Assembly: GCA_000739535.1 (NCBI GenBank)
Contig: DF820466.1
Span: 747,731 to 811,730, forward strand
Direction: 5' to 3'
Source of the DNA: Candidatus Vecturithrix granuli
GTDB lineage: Bacteria; Moduliflexota; Moduliflexia; Moduliflexales; Moduliflexaceae
DNA: 64,000 bases
Shown: one piece after another, positions 44,519-53,877 of the stretch
Layout of the letters: every line of letters begins with the position of its first letter
Numbering within the stretch: position 1 is the stretch's first letter
Notes under the pieces: model-generated
Database searches by the model: none
What the model was told of the DNA's origin: nothing
What the model saw: the letters and a program-made list of their open reading frames with translations, nothing else
Translations under genes and position numbers: made by a program

Positions 44519-44609
44519 ACCCAACATTGAGACATTTTCAAAAAACTGTTCAAAGTATTGCCCTGAAACACTCTCGTATTTTGGACACTCTGATGTGATA
44601 ACTTTTTTC

Positions 44610-44639
44610 TTGACAATAAATCAAATTATAGTAATTATA
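44610..44639 (+). promoter_or_regulatory. Candidate promoter of the zinc-ribbon/MglA operon
   Basis: TTGACA at 44610-44615 and ATTATA at 44634-44639 with an 18-base spacer, in an AT-rich stretch about 60 bases before the first start codon. Confidence 0.5.
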
Positions 44640-44697
44640 TAAGAAAGATGTATTATGTGTCCCTTTATAAATCTGATTTATCAGGAGTTGGTGTATC

Positions 44698-47022
44698 ATG
44701 AAAGAGGATTTTTCAAAAGACAATAAAGTGCGAAAACACAAGGATCAGAAGGCTCCTGAAGAGTTTGATTTGGCATCATATCAGCCCTTTTCAAAAGATG
44801 AGGAGGACGAAGATTTTGAAATTCTTGATGCGCTTGAACACATGGAACATGCAGAATCTCTTGAAGAAGACTATGCCGCCGAAGGCGATCGCATGATTGA
44901 ACTCGCCTTAGATGATGACGATACGATCCTTGGCGATGAAAACATGGATGAAGAAGAAAGCGGCTTTCATTTTGATGAACAAATGAGCGCTGGATTAGAA
45001 CAGGAACTTCTGGACCAGGGTCATGACTTCGACTTCGATAAATCATTTGAAGAAGACATGGGGGAAGCCGAATTAGGGGAAGGTTCATTTGTCCTCGATT
45101 TGAATCAAGAAGATGGCGAACAACCTTCTGATCTATCCTTTGACACAGAAACTGAGCTTGAAGAAGAGGAACAAGGTGTTGCTGCTGAGTTTGGTTCTTC
45201 TTTTGATTTTGATGAAGACACCGAAGAAACAAGCTCTTCAAAGATGGGATTGCTGGATTTTGGTTTGGAAGGACAAGACGAATATAGCGGCGATCTTGAA
45301 GAGCAGGAAGAGCCGTTTGAACCCGAAGATTTCTCTGAGGGTGAAAGTCCTGATAAGCAAAAGACCATTGAAGATATTGCCGGAGGAATTGAAATTGCGG
45401 AAGGATTTGCTGATCTTGAATCGGATATCAGCATAGAGGATGAAGATCTGTTAGAACAGGAATTGCCCGAGATGGACTTTGCACGTGAATCCGATGAGTT
45501 TGCAGGAAAAGCCGTGATTGCTGTGGGGAATGATCGAGTGATTGATCTTGGAAACGAAGAGGATTTTGAGCAAGAAGAAGAGTTTGATTTTTCCTCAGAT
45601 TCCTGGCAGCAAGAGGATATGGAAACACCGGAAATCATGGGAATGGCACCAGAAGCTGAAGAGAAGGAACCCCTCGAGATCGAATTTGAGAGTGAATTAG
45701 CTGAACAGGATCAGGAAGAGGAATTTATGACATCCTTTGATGATATTGACCTTGATCTGGAAGCTGAAGCGACAAAAGTTCTCGAAGAGTCGGAATCGTT
45801 CGGCCAATTTGATCTAACGGAAGAACTCCCTGAAAACGAGATCGAGCCAGATGTGGATATTGATTTGGATGTAGAAGGAGACATGGATGCAGAAGCTTTT
45901 GGATCGATGCCTTTTGTTGAAGACGCTGCCGAACCCTCAATAGCTTCGGCCCCCTCTGAAGAAACGGTTGAAGACGAATTTTTTGAGGAACAATTTGAAG
46001 AAGAATTTGAGGAACAAGAAGAAGAAATTCCCCCGATTTCTGAAACGCCCCCAGCAGCCCCGGACGTCAAGGATAACGCTGAAGAACTCGTTGAATCTGA
46101 AAGAGATGAGCGTGAATTTCTTGACCTGTCTTTACGATTAAGCGGCCCACAAATGGAAGAATTCGAAGATATGATTCGCGAGGCGAAAACGCTTCAAAGC
46201 TATTTGGATGGGTTAGAGACTCATCAAACTGAAATCAAGAAAAAAATTTATCAGAAACTGCGAGATGAATATATTTCGCGTCGAAAAGATATTTTTCGCG
46301 CGCCGGAATTTACAACGCTTCTTACGGATGTGAACCAGGATTTACAAGACATGCTTGCGAAACAAGCAGGATTTATTTCAACAGTAGAACGCCTAAACGA
46401 AGAACTTGAAGAAATTACCGTACGGCATTTAGTTGGTGAATATGACCAGGCGACACTCGATGAAAAACAGGCATCTCAAAATGCTGAAATCGCTCTCTGG
46501 AATGGCAAAAATGAGAAAATCAAACATGTGATTACCCGCTATCAACAGATATTAGAAGCTGAACATACCTTAAACCCTTTGCGGACTGAACAAGAAGAGG
46601 AACAAGCAAAACCTGAGCCTTTGTCTGAACCCCAGGAAGAAACAACATTTGCAGACTGGACAAACACGCAAGATAGGGAAGAAACAGAGGCTGATTTTGC
46701 TGAACCAAGTACTTTCCCGACATCTGAAGAAGAATCTTTGATAGAAACAGGATTGGCTGAGGAAGAAAGTCTGTCAGAGGAAATGCCTGAGTTACAAGAA
46801 ACAGAAGAAGAATATTTTGAAAGTTCCTTTGAAGATGATTTTGATCTTGATGTCCTGTCAAAAGTTGCTGAACAATTAGTTGAGGAGACCTCTGAAGAAG
46901 AGGAACAAGAAGAACTCGAGGAAGAAACACCTCAAGTAGAGATGATCTCTTGTAAGAAATGTGGTCGCCAAACCCCGGCTTCTGAAAAATTCTGTACGCA
47001 TTGCGGAGCAAAAGCTCGATAG
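44698..47022 (+). CDS. Very acidic protein with coiled-coil centre and C-terminal zinc ribbon
   Basis: 774 residues of unknown function. Residues 1-465 are extremely rich in Glu, Asp and scattered Phe/Leu (FDFDED-like units) and probably disordered. Residues about 470-625 are helical and likely coiled-coil (QMEEFEDMIREAKTLQSYLDGLE). A second acidic stretch follows, and the end is a zinc ribbon with Cys752, Cys755, Cys766 and Cys769 (CX2CX10CX2C). No signal peptide. AGGAG lies ten bases before ATG. It precedes an MglA-type GTPase gene by 30 bases and shares its acidic style, which suggests the two products act together. Confidence 0.7.
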   Translation: MKEDFSKDNKVRKHKDQKAPEEFDLASYQPFSKDEEDEDFEILDALEHMEHAESLEEDYAAEGDRMIELALDDDDTILGDENMDEEESGFHFDEQMSAGLEQELLDQGHDFDFDKSFEEDMGEAELGEGSFVLDLNQEDGEQPSDLSFDTETELEEEEQGVAAEFGSSFDFDEDTEETSSSKMGLLDFGLEGQDEYSGDLEEQEEPFEPEDFSEGESPDKQKTIEDIAGGIEIAEGFADLESDISIEDEDLLEQELPEMDFARESDEFAGKAVIAVGNDRVIDLGNEEDFEQEEEFDFSSDSWQQEDMETPEIMGMAPEAEEKEPLEIEFESELAEQDQEEEFMTSFDDIDLDLEAEATKVLEESESFGQFDLTEELPENEIEPDVDIDLDVEGDMDAEAFGSMPFVEDAAEPSIASAPSEETVEDEFFEEQFEEEFEEQEEEIPPISETPPAAPDVKDNAEELVESERDEREFLDLSLRLSGPQMEEFEDMIREAKTLQSYLDGLETHQTEIKKKIYQKLRDEYISRRKDIFRAPEFTTLLTDVNQDLQDMLAKQAGFISTVERLNEELEEITVRHLVGEYDQATLDEKQASQNAEIALWNGKNEKIKHVITRYQQILEAEHTLNPLRTEQEEEQAKPEPLSEPQEETTFADWTNTQDREETEADFAEPSTFPTSEEESLIETGLAEEESLSEEMPELQETEEEYFESSFEDDFDLDVLSKVAEQLVEETSEEEEQEELEEETPQVEMISCKKCGRQTPASEKFCTHCGAKAR

Positions 47023-47052
47023 TTTTGATAATGTTTTCCTGAGGCAAATATT

Positions 47053-49464
47053 ATGGCACTTTTCAACTATGCAAATCGAGAAATTACAGCAAAAATCGTG
47101 TACTATGGCGCCGGGGTGTGTGGAAAAACCACATCCCTGGAATATATTCACGAACGGATTGCTCCCTCACAACGGGGACGTCTCCTTTCGCTTGCCACCG
47201 AAACGGATCGAACTATCTTTTTCGATCTGCTGCCCCTGAAACTTGGTGAGATCAGTGGCTTCAAAATCCGTTTTCAGTTATATACGGTTCCTGGCCAGGT
47301 GAAATATAACAAAACGCGAAAATTGGTGCTGCAGGGAGCCGACGCTATCGTTTTTGTTGCTGATTCTCAAAAAAGCCGACGGGAAGCCAATATTGAAAGT
47401 TTTAAAAATCTTCAGCAAAATTTACGAGAACAAAACAGACGCCTTGAAGACATTCCTCTGGTCTATGCATTCAACAAGCGCGATTTAGCCGATATTCTCT
47501 CAATTGAGGAATTGAATAAAGATATAAACCTTGCCAATCTTTCATATTTCCCAACGATTGCGACAAAAGGGGTAGGTGTCATGGAAAGTCTTGAGGCTAT
47601 CTCAAAACAAGCGTTGCACGATATGGAACAACGGCTGACAGCAAGTTCCCCGATTGAAGAGGAAGAAGAGCAAGAAGAAGACCTCACGCTCTCAGATGAT
47701 TTGATGGATTTAACTGGCGAAGAAGAATTTGGTTTCTCACATGAGGATCTTGGATCGTTGGAGTTAGAATCTGATTTAACTGAAGAGCTTGCTCCGGAAA
47801 ATGCGACGAAATTCAGTCTTGAAACTCGGCCAATTGGATACGATAATGACATTCCGCTGGAAGAATTCGAAATTCGCGATGAAGAACTTGCCCAGACAGG
47901 AACGCTCAAAGAATCAGAGTTTTTTAACCTAAAAGACGTGGAAGAACAAGCGTTGCGCGAGTTGGATGATTTTTTGGAAGGAAAGACTGGGGACGAGGAA
48001 GCGCTCTTAAATTTTGAAGATACAGAATTCCCTGATCTATCTACGACCGCTGCTGAAGAAGAACAAGCCTTTTCGGCATTTGGGTTTGATAAAGAGTTTG
48101 GTCACGACGACTCGCTCTCGCCGGACGAGGAGCAGCAGTTTACTTCGTTTACGCCTGGTCAAAAAACCACTGAAAAGGAAGAGCGTGTTTCCATGGAAGA
48201 AGAGAATGTGTTAGAATTTGCTCTGGATATGGAAACAGACGAATCCTCATTAATAGAATTTGAGAGAGCAGACACCCTGAGTCATGAAGAAACGTTACAA
48301 GTTGAGGAATCCTTAGATTTTACATTAAATGATCAGCCGCCTGAAGTTGAAACCGAACTGACGTTTTCTCTGGAAGAAGAGACGCCTGAGAGCGCAGAAT
48401 CGCTTGCTTATGAGTTAGAATCTCCTGAGAACAGAGCAGATATGATTTCAGACGACTTTGACCTGGGCAATGCCGCGCTGACCACTGATGAAGAAGATGA
48501 GACGCTGTCTGGATTGGAATTGGATGAAGAATCTGCAGCAAAAGGACAGATAGAAGCCTTAGATCTCTCAGATAGTGACCTCGATTTGACGTTTGGTGAT
48601 GAAGGGGAAGGGATTCCAGATACTGAAGACTTTCCTGCGTTTAATCTGGATGATGAGACTGAAAGTGGTGAATCAGCATCTTATGGTGAAGAAGAATTGG
48701 TGTCTTTTACTCTGGATGAAGAACCCTCGAGAGCAGAATTAGAAGACCAACTGGTGTCTCTTCGGAAAGATAAAGGTATATTGGGTTTGTCTTACGGGAA
48801 AGAGGCGCTCTCTCAAAAGGCGCAAGAGACAGAATTTGCGGATTTCCGCATTACGGACAGTGTAAAATTTGAGATGCAAGTTGGCGAAGAAATTTCCAGC
48901 GGAACGCCTTTTGAGCAACAACTTGAACAACTTTCCAGTAAAGAACTGTTTACGAGTGACGAAGAGACGCGTGAAGATGAATTCCAGCCTGTGACCGGAG
49001 AATTGACTGAGGAAGAACAATTTCAGGTGATTTCTGATGAGTGGACCAGGTTCATGGTGCTCGCCAAGTTTTTTTATCACCGTGGAGAACATTATCGCGC
49101 ACAACATGCAGTTAGTGAAAATGTACTTGCTTTGATGATGTATTTTACGGCGGTTGAAACCGCGCTGAAAGCCGTTGCATCAAAATACGAAACCTGTAAT
49201 CCGGCGCTAGCCTCGTTTCATTTGCTGCTCGAAAGCATTGAGGAAGAGACCCAAAAGCCTGTGGCCGGGGCAAAATCTATTCGCAATAATATTTTGATAA
49301 TGAAAAATCGAGTGCAACTTGAGGGCGGATATCCTGATGATGAAGAATGCGAGCTTGCGGCAAGAATCAGCGAACGTTTTCTGAGTTCGTTAGCGCAGGA
49401 TTTCCTGACCATTGATTTTGATAAGCTTTCTCCTGTACTGCCTCGTCCAGAAACAGATAAATAA
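47053..49464 (+). CDS. MglA-family GTPase with long acidic linker and C-terminal helical domain
   Basis: 803 residues. Residues 1-195 are an MglA-type small GTPase: P-loop GAGVCGKTT at 19-27, G3 TVPGQV at 78-83 and NKRD at 141-144, with a long switch region as in MglA. Residues about 200-640 are acidic and low-complexity. Residues about 655-803 form a helical domain (WTRFMVLAKFFYHRGEHYRAQ, MMYFTAVETALKAVA) that looks HEPN- or DUF4145-like but lacks a clear Rx4-6H. MglA alone is about 195 residues and sets cell polarity. This fusion is not one I recognise. No MglB (roadblock) partner is adjacent. Confidence 0.8.
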   Translation: MALFNYANREITAKIVYYGAGVCGKTTSLEYIHERIAPSQRGRLLSLATETDRTIFFDLLPLKLGEISGFKIRFQLYTVPGQVKYNKTRKLVLQGADAIVFVADSQKSRREANIESFKNLQQNLREQNRRLEDIPLVYAFNKRDLADILSIEELNKDINLANLSYFPTIATKGVGVMESLEAISKQALHDMEQRLTASSPIEEEEEQEEDLTLSDDLMDLTGEEEFGFSHEDLGSLELESDLTEELAPENATKFSLETRPIGYDNDIPLEEFEIRDEELAQTGTLKESEFFNLKDVEEQALRELDDFLEGKTGDEEALLNFEDTEFPDLSTTAAEEEQAFSAFGFDKEFGHDDSLSPDEEQQFTSFTPGQKTTEKEERVSMEEENVLEFALDMETDESSLIEFERADTLSHEETLQVEESLDFTLNDQPPEVETELTFSLEEETPESAESLAYELESPENRADMISDDFDLGNAALTTDEEDETLSGLELDEESAAKGQIEALDLSDSDLDLTFGDEGEGIPDTEDFPAFNLDDETESGESASYGEEELVSFTLDEEPSRAELEDQLVSLRKDKGILGLSYGKEALSQKAQETEFADFRITDSVKFEMQVGEEISSGTPFEQQLEQLSSKELFTSDEETREDEFQPVTGELTEEEQFQVISDEWTRFMVLAKFFYHRGEHYRAQHAVSENVLALMMYFTAVETALKAVASKYETCNPALASFHLLLESIEEETQKPVAGAKSIRNNILIMKNRVQLEGGYPDDEECELAARISERFLSSLAQDFLTIDFDKLSPVLPRPETDK

Positions 49465-49610
49465 GGCGAAGGTTTTGACAAAAAATGTATTTTTTTGCAT
49501 TTCCTCGTTGTATTTTGTTGATGAGACGCTAATATTTGTCTTGAGAAGCAGAGGTGATGGTGTTTTTGACAACTGAGGGAATGTAAATAGTGCAATGAAA
49601 GAACAAGGTT

Positions 49611-50159
49611 ATGGCGATTTTAGAGATTTATACTTATCCTGATCCGATATTAATACACAAAGCTGAGCCAGTGAAGAATTTTGATCGTAACTTACGAAAG
49701 TTACTCGATGATATGGCTGAAACGATGTATTCTGCGCCAGGGGTTGGATTAGCTGCCCCTCAAGTTGGCGTACCTTTACAAGCCATTGTGGTGGATGCCA
49801 GCCCACGCGATGAGCATGCTCAATTAATGAAAGTGGTGAATCCTGTCATTACGTTTCATGAAGGGCAATCTGTGGGTGAAGAGGGGTGTTTAAGCGTTCC
49901 GGGGTTTACGGCAGATGTTGTGCGAGCCGCTCGAATTTGTGTTGAAGGATTTGATGAATATGGGAAACCTGTTACCATTGATACAGATACCTTTCTGGCA
50001 ACGGTCTTGCAACATGAAATTGATCATCTCGATGGTGTGTTATTCATTGAGCATATCGGGCGGCTGCGGCGAGACATGATCAAACGAAAATTAAAAAAAC
50101 GGGCATTTCAAGAAACAAAGAAAGATAAACCACAAAAACAATCGGTGCTTGTTTACTAG
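49611..50159 (+). CDS. def: Peptide deformylase
   Basis: Removes the formyl group from nascent proteins. The three family motifs are present: GVGLAAPQVGV, EEGCLSVPG (metal-binding Cys) and QHEIDHLDG (two metal-binding His and catalytic Glu). 182 residues with a basic C-terminal tail. Twenty bases upstream of a small outer-membrane protein gene. Confidence 0.96.
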   Translation: MAILEIYTYPDPILIHKAEPVKNFDRNLRKLLDDMAETMYSAPGVGLAAPQVGVPLQAIVVDASPRDEHAQLMKVVNPVITFHEGQSVGEEGCLSVPGFTADVVRAARICVEGFDEYGKPVTIDTDTFLATVLQHEIDHLDGVLFIEHIGRLRRDMIKRKLKKRAFQETKKDKPQKQSVLVY

Positions 50160-50179
50160 CAAGCAGAGGAGGTGAATCA

Positions 50180-50656
50180 ATGAAAAAATTTAGTGGAGTC
50201 TTGTTGGTGTTTGCAATAATTGCAGGGTATGCGATGAATGTTTCAGCCCAATTTGTTCCCTCGCTCAGAGAGTTTACCGGATTTGGCGGAATGACGTTTA
50301 ATGGAGCAGATGAAGGGACAGCAGGTGCAGCCCTTGCGCTGAATATCAGTCCGCGTATAGGGATTGAAGGAGAAGGCAGCGTGATTTTTGCGAATGATAC
50401 GATTATCAATTTGAATGCTGATCTGCTATTTCATCTTGGTACGGGGACATCGCCAATAGTGCCTTACCTGATCGGCGGCGCGGGCATATTAACGAACGGA
50501 GGCACGGATGTTGCCTTAAATGTAGGCTTTGGTCTGAAATTATTTGTTGAGCCAGCAATTGCTATTCGTCTGGATTTTCGAGGATTTTTCATCAGTGAGA
50601 GCGGCGATATCGAAGATCTTGAACGCATTTATGGCGGATTAATTTTCTTCTTCTAA
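50180..50656 (+). CDS. Small predicted outer-membrane beta-barrel protein
   Basis: 158 residues. Signal peptide 1-24 (ends VSA-QF), then alternating strands (ISPRIGIEGEGSVIFAND, VGFGLKLFVEPAIAIRLDFRGFF) and a terminal YGGLIFFF whose last aromatic residue fits the BAM recognition signal. Size suits an eight-stranded OmpA/OmpW-like barrel. A very strong GAGGAGGTGA site lies before ATG. Function unknown. Confidence 0.7.
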   Translation: MKKFSGVLLVFAIIAGYAMNVSAQFVPSLREFTGFGGMTFNGADEGTAGAALALNISPRIGIEGEGSVIFANDTIINLNADLLFHLGTGTSPIVPYLIGGAGILTNGGTDVALNVGFGLKLFVEPAIAIRLDFRGFFISESGDIEDLERIYGGLIFFF

Positions 50657-50671
50657 CCCCGAATTTCCTTC

Positions 50672-50705
50672 AAAAACCAGGTTTCTTTGAGAAACCTGGT
50701 TTTTT
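50672..50705. repeat. Family A palindrome, copy 8
   Basis: AAAAACCAGGTTTC...GAAACCTGGTTTTT, CCAGG version, first of two tandem units (period about 55 bases) between convergent genes. Confidence 0.8.
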
Positions 50706-50726
50706 ATTTACCGCCTGAATTTCCTC

Positions 50727-50760
50727 AAAAAATCAGGTTTTTTTGAGAAACCTGGTCTTT
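50727..50760. repeat. Family A palindrome, copy 9
   Basis: Second tandem unit with the same flanks (GAATTTCCT before, TTTATTTACCG after). One arm has ATCAGG for ACCAGG. Confidence 0.8.
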
Positions 50761-50763
50761 TAT

Positions 50764-52593
50764 TTACCGTTTGATGTAAAATACAACATCTGATGACCCG
50801 GTAGGATTAAACACTTCTCGATACACAAAGTAACGCCACCACTGTCTGAGTGTGCCGGTTGAATCGGGAATCCACCATTCGCGGAGCCTCACCCGAATTT
50901 CCTGATAACCATTAGCAAACACATCGTTATATTCTTCGCGTTTTTCCCAATCCATGACCACCATTGGACGTTGATTTCCGCGTAAATCTCCGGGATAATA
51001 CCATCCGGCGTAATCTCGCAGATACCAGTGTAAGGGCCAGACCGCATTGCCCTGCACGGCAATCACGGGCTCGCGCTTCGCATCTATCCCCAGACTGAAG
51101 CTCACATCCTCAATTACCTTCACCATTTTGATAATATCGTTTGAGGTTTGCGTATAGACCATCCTTTCGGCCGGATTTGCTCGATTATAATAATTCAGCA
51201 AGATAGTTGTGTGCAGAAGGTACAGCGTACCCATTATTCCGATAACAATGGCTACATAGCGAAGACCTTTACAGAGCACAGAGGGGCCTTTCCACACAGG
51301 AAAGTTGAAAAAGTCGCGCAAAAACAGGCCTGCCAGGACACACATTGGCAGCAGAATGTGTAAGAAAAGCCAGGGAACTTTTTCACCGGCATACGAATAA
51401 ATTAAGAAGCCAATCGCTGACCAATAGGTAAAAAATGCCGCGAGGGTTTCCCGTTGTTTGAAGAAATACAGCATAGCCCAGAACCCGATGAAGAGGACAT
51501 ACAACGTAATAATCAAATCCAACCAGATTTCCATGTGGGTCACAGCAAACCAGAGCGGCAAATCACGATGCCCATAGAATATGATCAGGATGCCTGAAAA
51601 AATTGTCGCCCAGGCAGCCACAATCGCCCTGTTCAAGGTTCGCGCAATCTTTACCAGAATGCCGCCCAACACGGTCAGAAAGATCGGAAGTTCATATAAA
51701 AAGAAAAAGGGCACATAGTAATGAAATGGACCTTTAATGCGTTGGATTTTATGCTGATTCCACCAATAAACCAGGGATTTGCGATACAAGCCATCCAGAA
51801 ATCCGCCGGGATTGGTAAAAAACGTGGTATAAAGGAGAAGATAAATCCAGAAAAAGATAAAACCAGCCAGAATTAACGAGTATTTTTGTTCCTGCCAAAA
51901 TATATTGAATCTTTTCCCCAAATTGCCGCGATATTCAGGAAAACGAAATATAAAGGCCTGACAGAATTCTTTGAGTACGAAAAAGGTAACAAAGATAAAC
52001 GCATGGATGTAGGAATTTTCTTTCTCACAAAACATCAGCGATAAAGACGCGGCACTGAGATACAGATACATCTTGTGGCGATAGCGAACATAGAGCAACC
52101 CAAATATCGCAGAGGCATACGTAAAGAACGCGACATAACTATCATGTCGCATAAACCGGTTAAAATACAAATTGGTTGGAGAAAATGTGAGAAAAATAGC
52201 GATCAGCACAATTCCGATTTTTCCGACGAAATCTTTGAGATAATATGTACTGGCGATCATCAAACACCCAAAGAATGCTGGGGCAATGCGTACCGAAAAA
52301 TCGCCGACACCAAACAGGAAAAAAATGAGGAGTTGAAAGTGAAACATAAAAGGCCCATGCATCATCGGATCGTATTGATACCCCTGACCAGTAAAAAAAC
52401 GCCAGCAATACACGCCGTACAAGCTTTCGTCATGGTGTAAAGGCATATTGGCCAGATCATAAAACCGGAGGAAACAGGCCAAAATCACTGTCCCCCAAAA
52501 CGCCAATGTGAGCCAATCAATCCTCTGAAAAACTGATGGCAGCGTGCGGCTGGGAATTTTTTTTTGTAGCGTGATCTCTTCTTTCATAGTCAT
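50764..52593 (-). CDS. Agl23-like membrane glycosyltransferase (PMT/GT-C superfamily)
   Basis: 609 residues with about ten to twelve membrane segments. The first outer loop carries MPLHHDESLYGVYCWRFF and YDPMMHGPF, the signature of the flippase-associated Agl23 family (GT-C fold with an acidic catalytic loop). A soluble C-terminal domain (from about residue 490) is predicted outside. It probably uses a lipid-linked sugar. No partner genes for glycan assembly are next to it. Confidence 0.8.
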   Translation of the reverse strand: MTMKEEITLQKKIPSRTLPSVFQRIDWLTLAFWGTVILACFLRFYDLANMPLHHDESLYGVYCWRFFTGQGYQYDPMMHGPFMFHFQLLIFFLFGVGDFSVRIAPAFFGCLMIASTYYLKDFVGKIGIVLIAIFLTFSPTNLYFNRFMRHDSYVAFFTYASAIFGLLYVRYRHKMYLYLSAASLSLMFCEKENSYIHAFIFVTFFVLKEFCQAFIFRFPEYRGNLGKRFNIFWQEQKYSLILAGFIFFWIYLLLYTTFFTNPGGFLDGLYRKSLVYWWNQHKIQRIKGPFHYYVPFFFLYELPIFLTVLGGILVKIARTLNRAIVAAWATIFSGILIIFYGHRDLPLWFAVTHMEIWLDLIITLYVLFIGFWAMLYFFKQRETLAAFFTYWSAIGFLIYSYAGEKVPWLFLHILLPMCVLAGLFLRDFFNFPVWKGPSVLCKGLRYVAIVIGIMGTLYLLHTTILLNYYNRANPAERMVYTQTSNDIIKMVKVIEDVSFSLGIDAKREPVIAVQGNAVWPLHWYLRDYAGWYYPGDLRGNQRPMVVMDWEKREEYNDVFANGYQEIRVRLREWWIPDSTGTLRQWWRYFVYREVFNPTGSSDVVFYIKR

Positions 52594-52606
52594 CAGATTT
52601 CATATT

Positions 52607-52687
52607 GCTTCGGAAATGAATCTTCGAAATTTCCGAAATCAAAGGGCAGTTCGGATTTCGGGAAATCACTGCGCTCATCCCCGAAAG
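52607..52687. repeat. Family C element, copy 4
   Basis: Reverse-orientation relative of the 44.4-kb element: CTTCGGAAATGAATCTTCGAAATTTCCG on the left and TCATCCCCGAAAG on the right. It lies in the divergent gap upstream of the glycosyltransferase and panE. Confidence 0.7.
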
Positions 52688-52932
52688 ATTCTGTAATCAA
52701 GGTGACAAAAGCTCTTATGACAAGGTTCGAAAAAATAATTGCTCACTAAAATATATTTTTCCCTTTTGAGTCAAGAGATTAATTCACAAGATGATGAGAA
52801 AGCTATTTTGAGGCGTGACAGGTTATGCTCTTCTGAATGGATTTTATTTGACAAGTTTGTCCATTTTTATAACGATACCCTCACAATTTGGTAGAAATTT
52901 TTGTAAGGAAAATCAATGAAGGGAGACAGATT

Positions 52933-53877
52933 ATGCATAATATATGTATCTATGGGATCGGCGGCGTCGGCGGCTATTTCGGCGGGAAGATCGCTTATGA
53001 AGCCCAGAAACAGCAGAAAGAGACTCAGGTCTATTTTATCGCCCGTGGCCCCCACTTAACCGCCATTCAACAACAAGGATTAGTCTTGAATAGCTCTGAA
53101 CAACAGGGAATGCGATGTTATCCGACCCTGGCAACCGAACGGATTCAGGAGATTCCTGCCCTGGATTTGTGTATTGTCAGTGTAAAGGGCTATGACCTGG
53201 ATGCTGCGGCTCAGTCGCTTGCTCCTCATATTAAAGATTCAACCATCATCTTGCCCTTATTAAACGGCGTGGATATTTATGATCGCCTGCATCGGCATAT
53301 TTCAAACGGAATCATCTTGCCCTCATGCGTCTATATTCGCGCCTATATTGAACAGCCGGGCGTGGTCGCCGAAACCGGAAGCGGAGGCCAGATTATTTGC
53401 GGTTACGATCCAGGCGTTCCGGAGTTCGATCCGCACCCCTTACTCGCCTTTTTTGAACAGATGCACATTCGCTGTACCTGGCAGGCCGATCCCTCTGCGG
53501 CGATCTGGGAAAAATACATGTTTATTGCTTCGTATGGCCTGGTGACGACCTATTCAGATAAAACCTTAGGCGAGGTGATGGATGATCAAGAACTGGCGGC
53601 GACTACCCGCAATATCATCCGGGAAATTTGGAGCATTGCCAACCAAAGCGGCGTCAATTTTTCCGAAGACATGATCGAAAGCGCTTTTCAAAAGGCAAAA
53701 GTCTTTCCTTATGATACCACCACCTCATATCAGCGCGATGTGGCAGCAAAGGGGAAGAAAAATGAAGGCGATTTGTTCGGTGGAACCATTCTGCGTCTGG
53801 GCAAAAAATTCGGCGTAGCAACCCCTGCGACCGAAACAATCTATCACGCCATTGAGGAGCGACTGTGTCAAAATTAG
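52933..53877 (+). CDS. panE: Ketopantoate reductase (2-dehydropantoate 2-reductase) family
   Basis: NADPH-dependent reduction of ketopantoate to pantoate for coenzyme A. 314 residues from ATG 52933 (GGAG seven bases upstream). Seen: Rossmann motif IYGIGGVGGYFGGK, SVKGYDLD with the catalytic-type lysine, LLNGVDI, IWEKYMFIAS with the second lysine, and a C-terminal DLFGG/TPATETIY end. Paralogues reduce other 2-oxo acids, so exact substrate is inferred. Confidence 0.85.
   Translation: MHNICIYGIGGVGGYFGGKIAYEAQKQQKETQVYFIARGPHLTAIQQQGLVLNSSEQQGMRCYPTLATERIQEIPALDLCIVSVKGYDLDAAAQSLAPHIKDSTIILPLLNGVDIYDRLHRHISNGIILPSCVYIRAYIEQPGVVAETGSGGQIICGYDPGVPEFDPHPLLAFFEQMHIRCTWQADPSAAIWEKYMFIASYGLVTTYSDKTLGEVMDDQELAATTRNIIREIWSIANQSGVNFSEDMIESAFQKAKVFPYDTTTSYQRDVAAKGKKNEGDLFGGTILRLGKKFGVATPATETIYHAIEERLCQN

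Noticed and set aside
45105..46070. Long serine-rich ORFs on the minus strand opposite the acidic zinc-ribbon gene
   Set aside because: They are antisense shadows: GAA/GAG-rich coding DNA reads as TTC/CTC/TCT (Ser, Phe, Leu) on the other strand.
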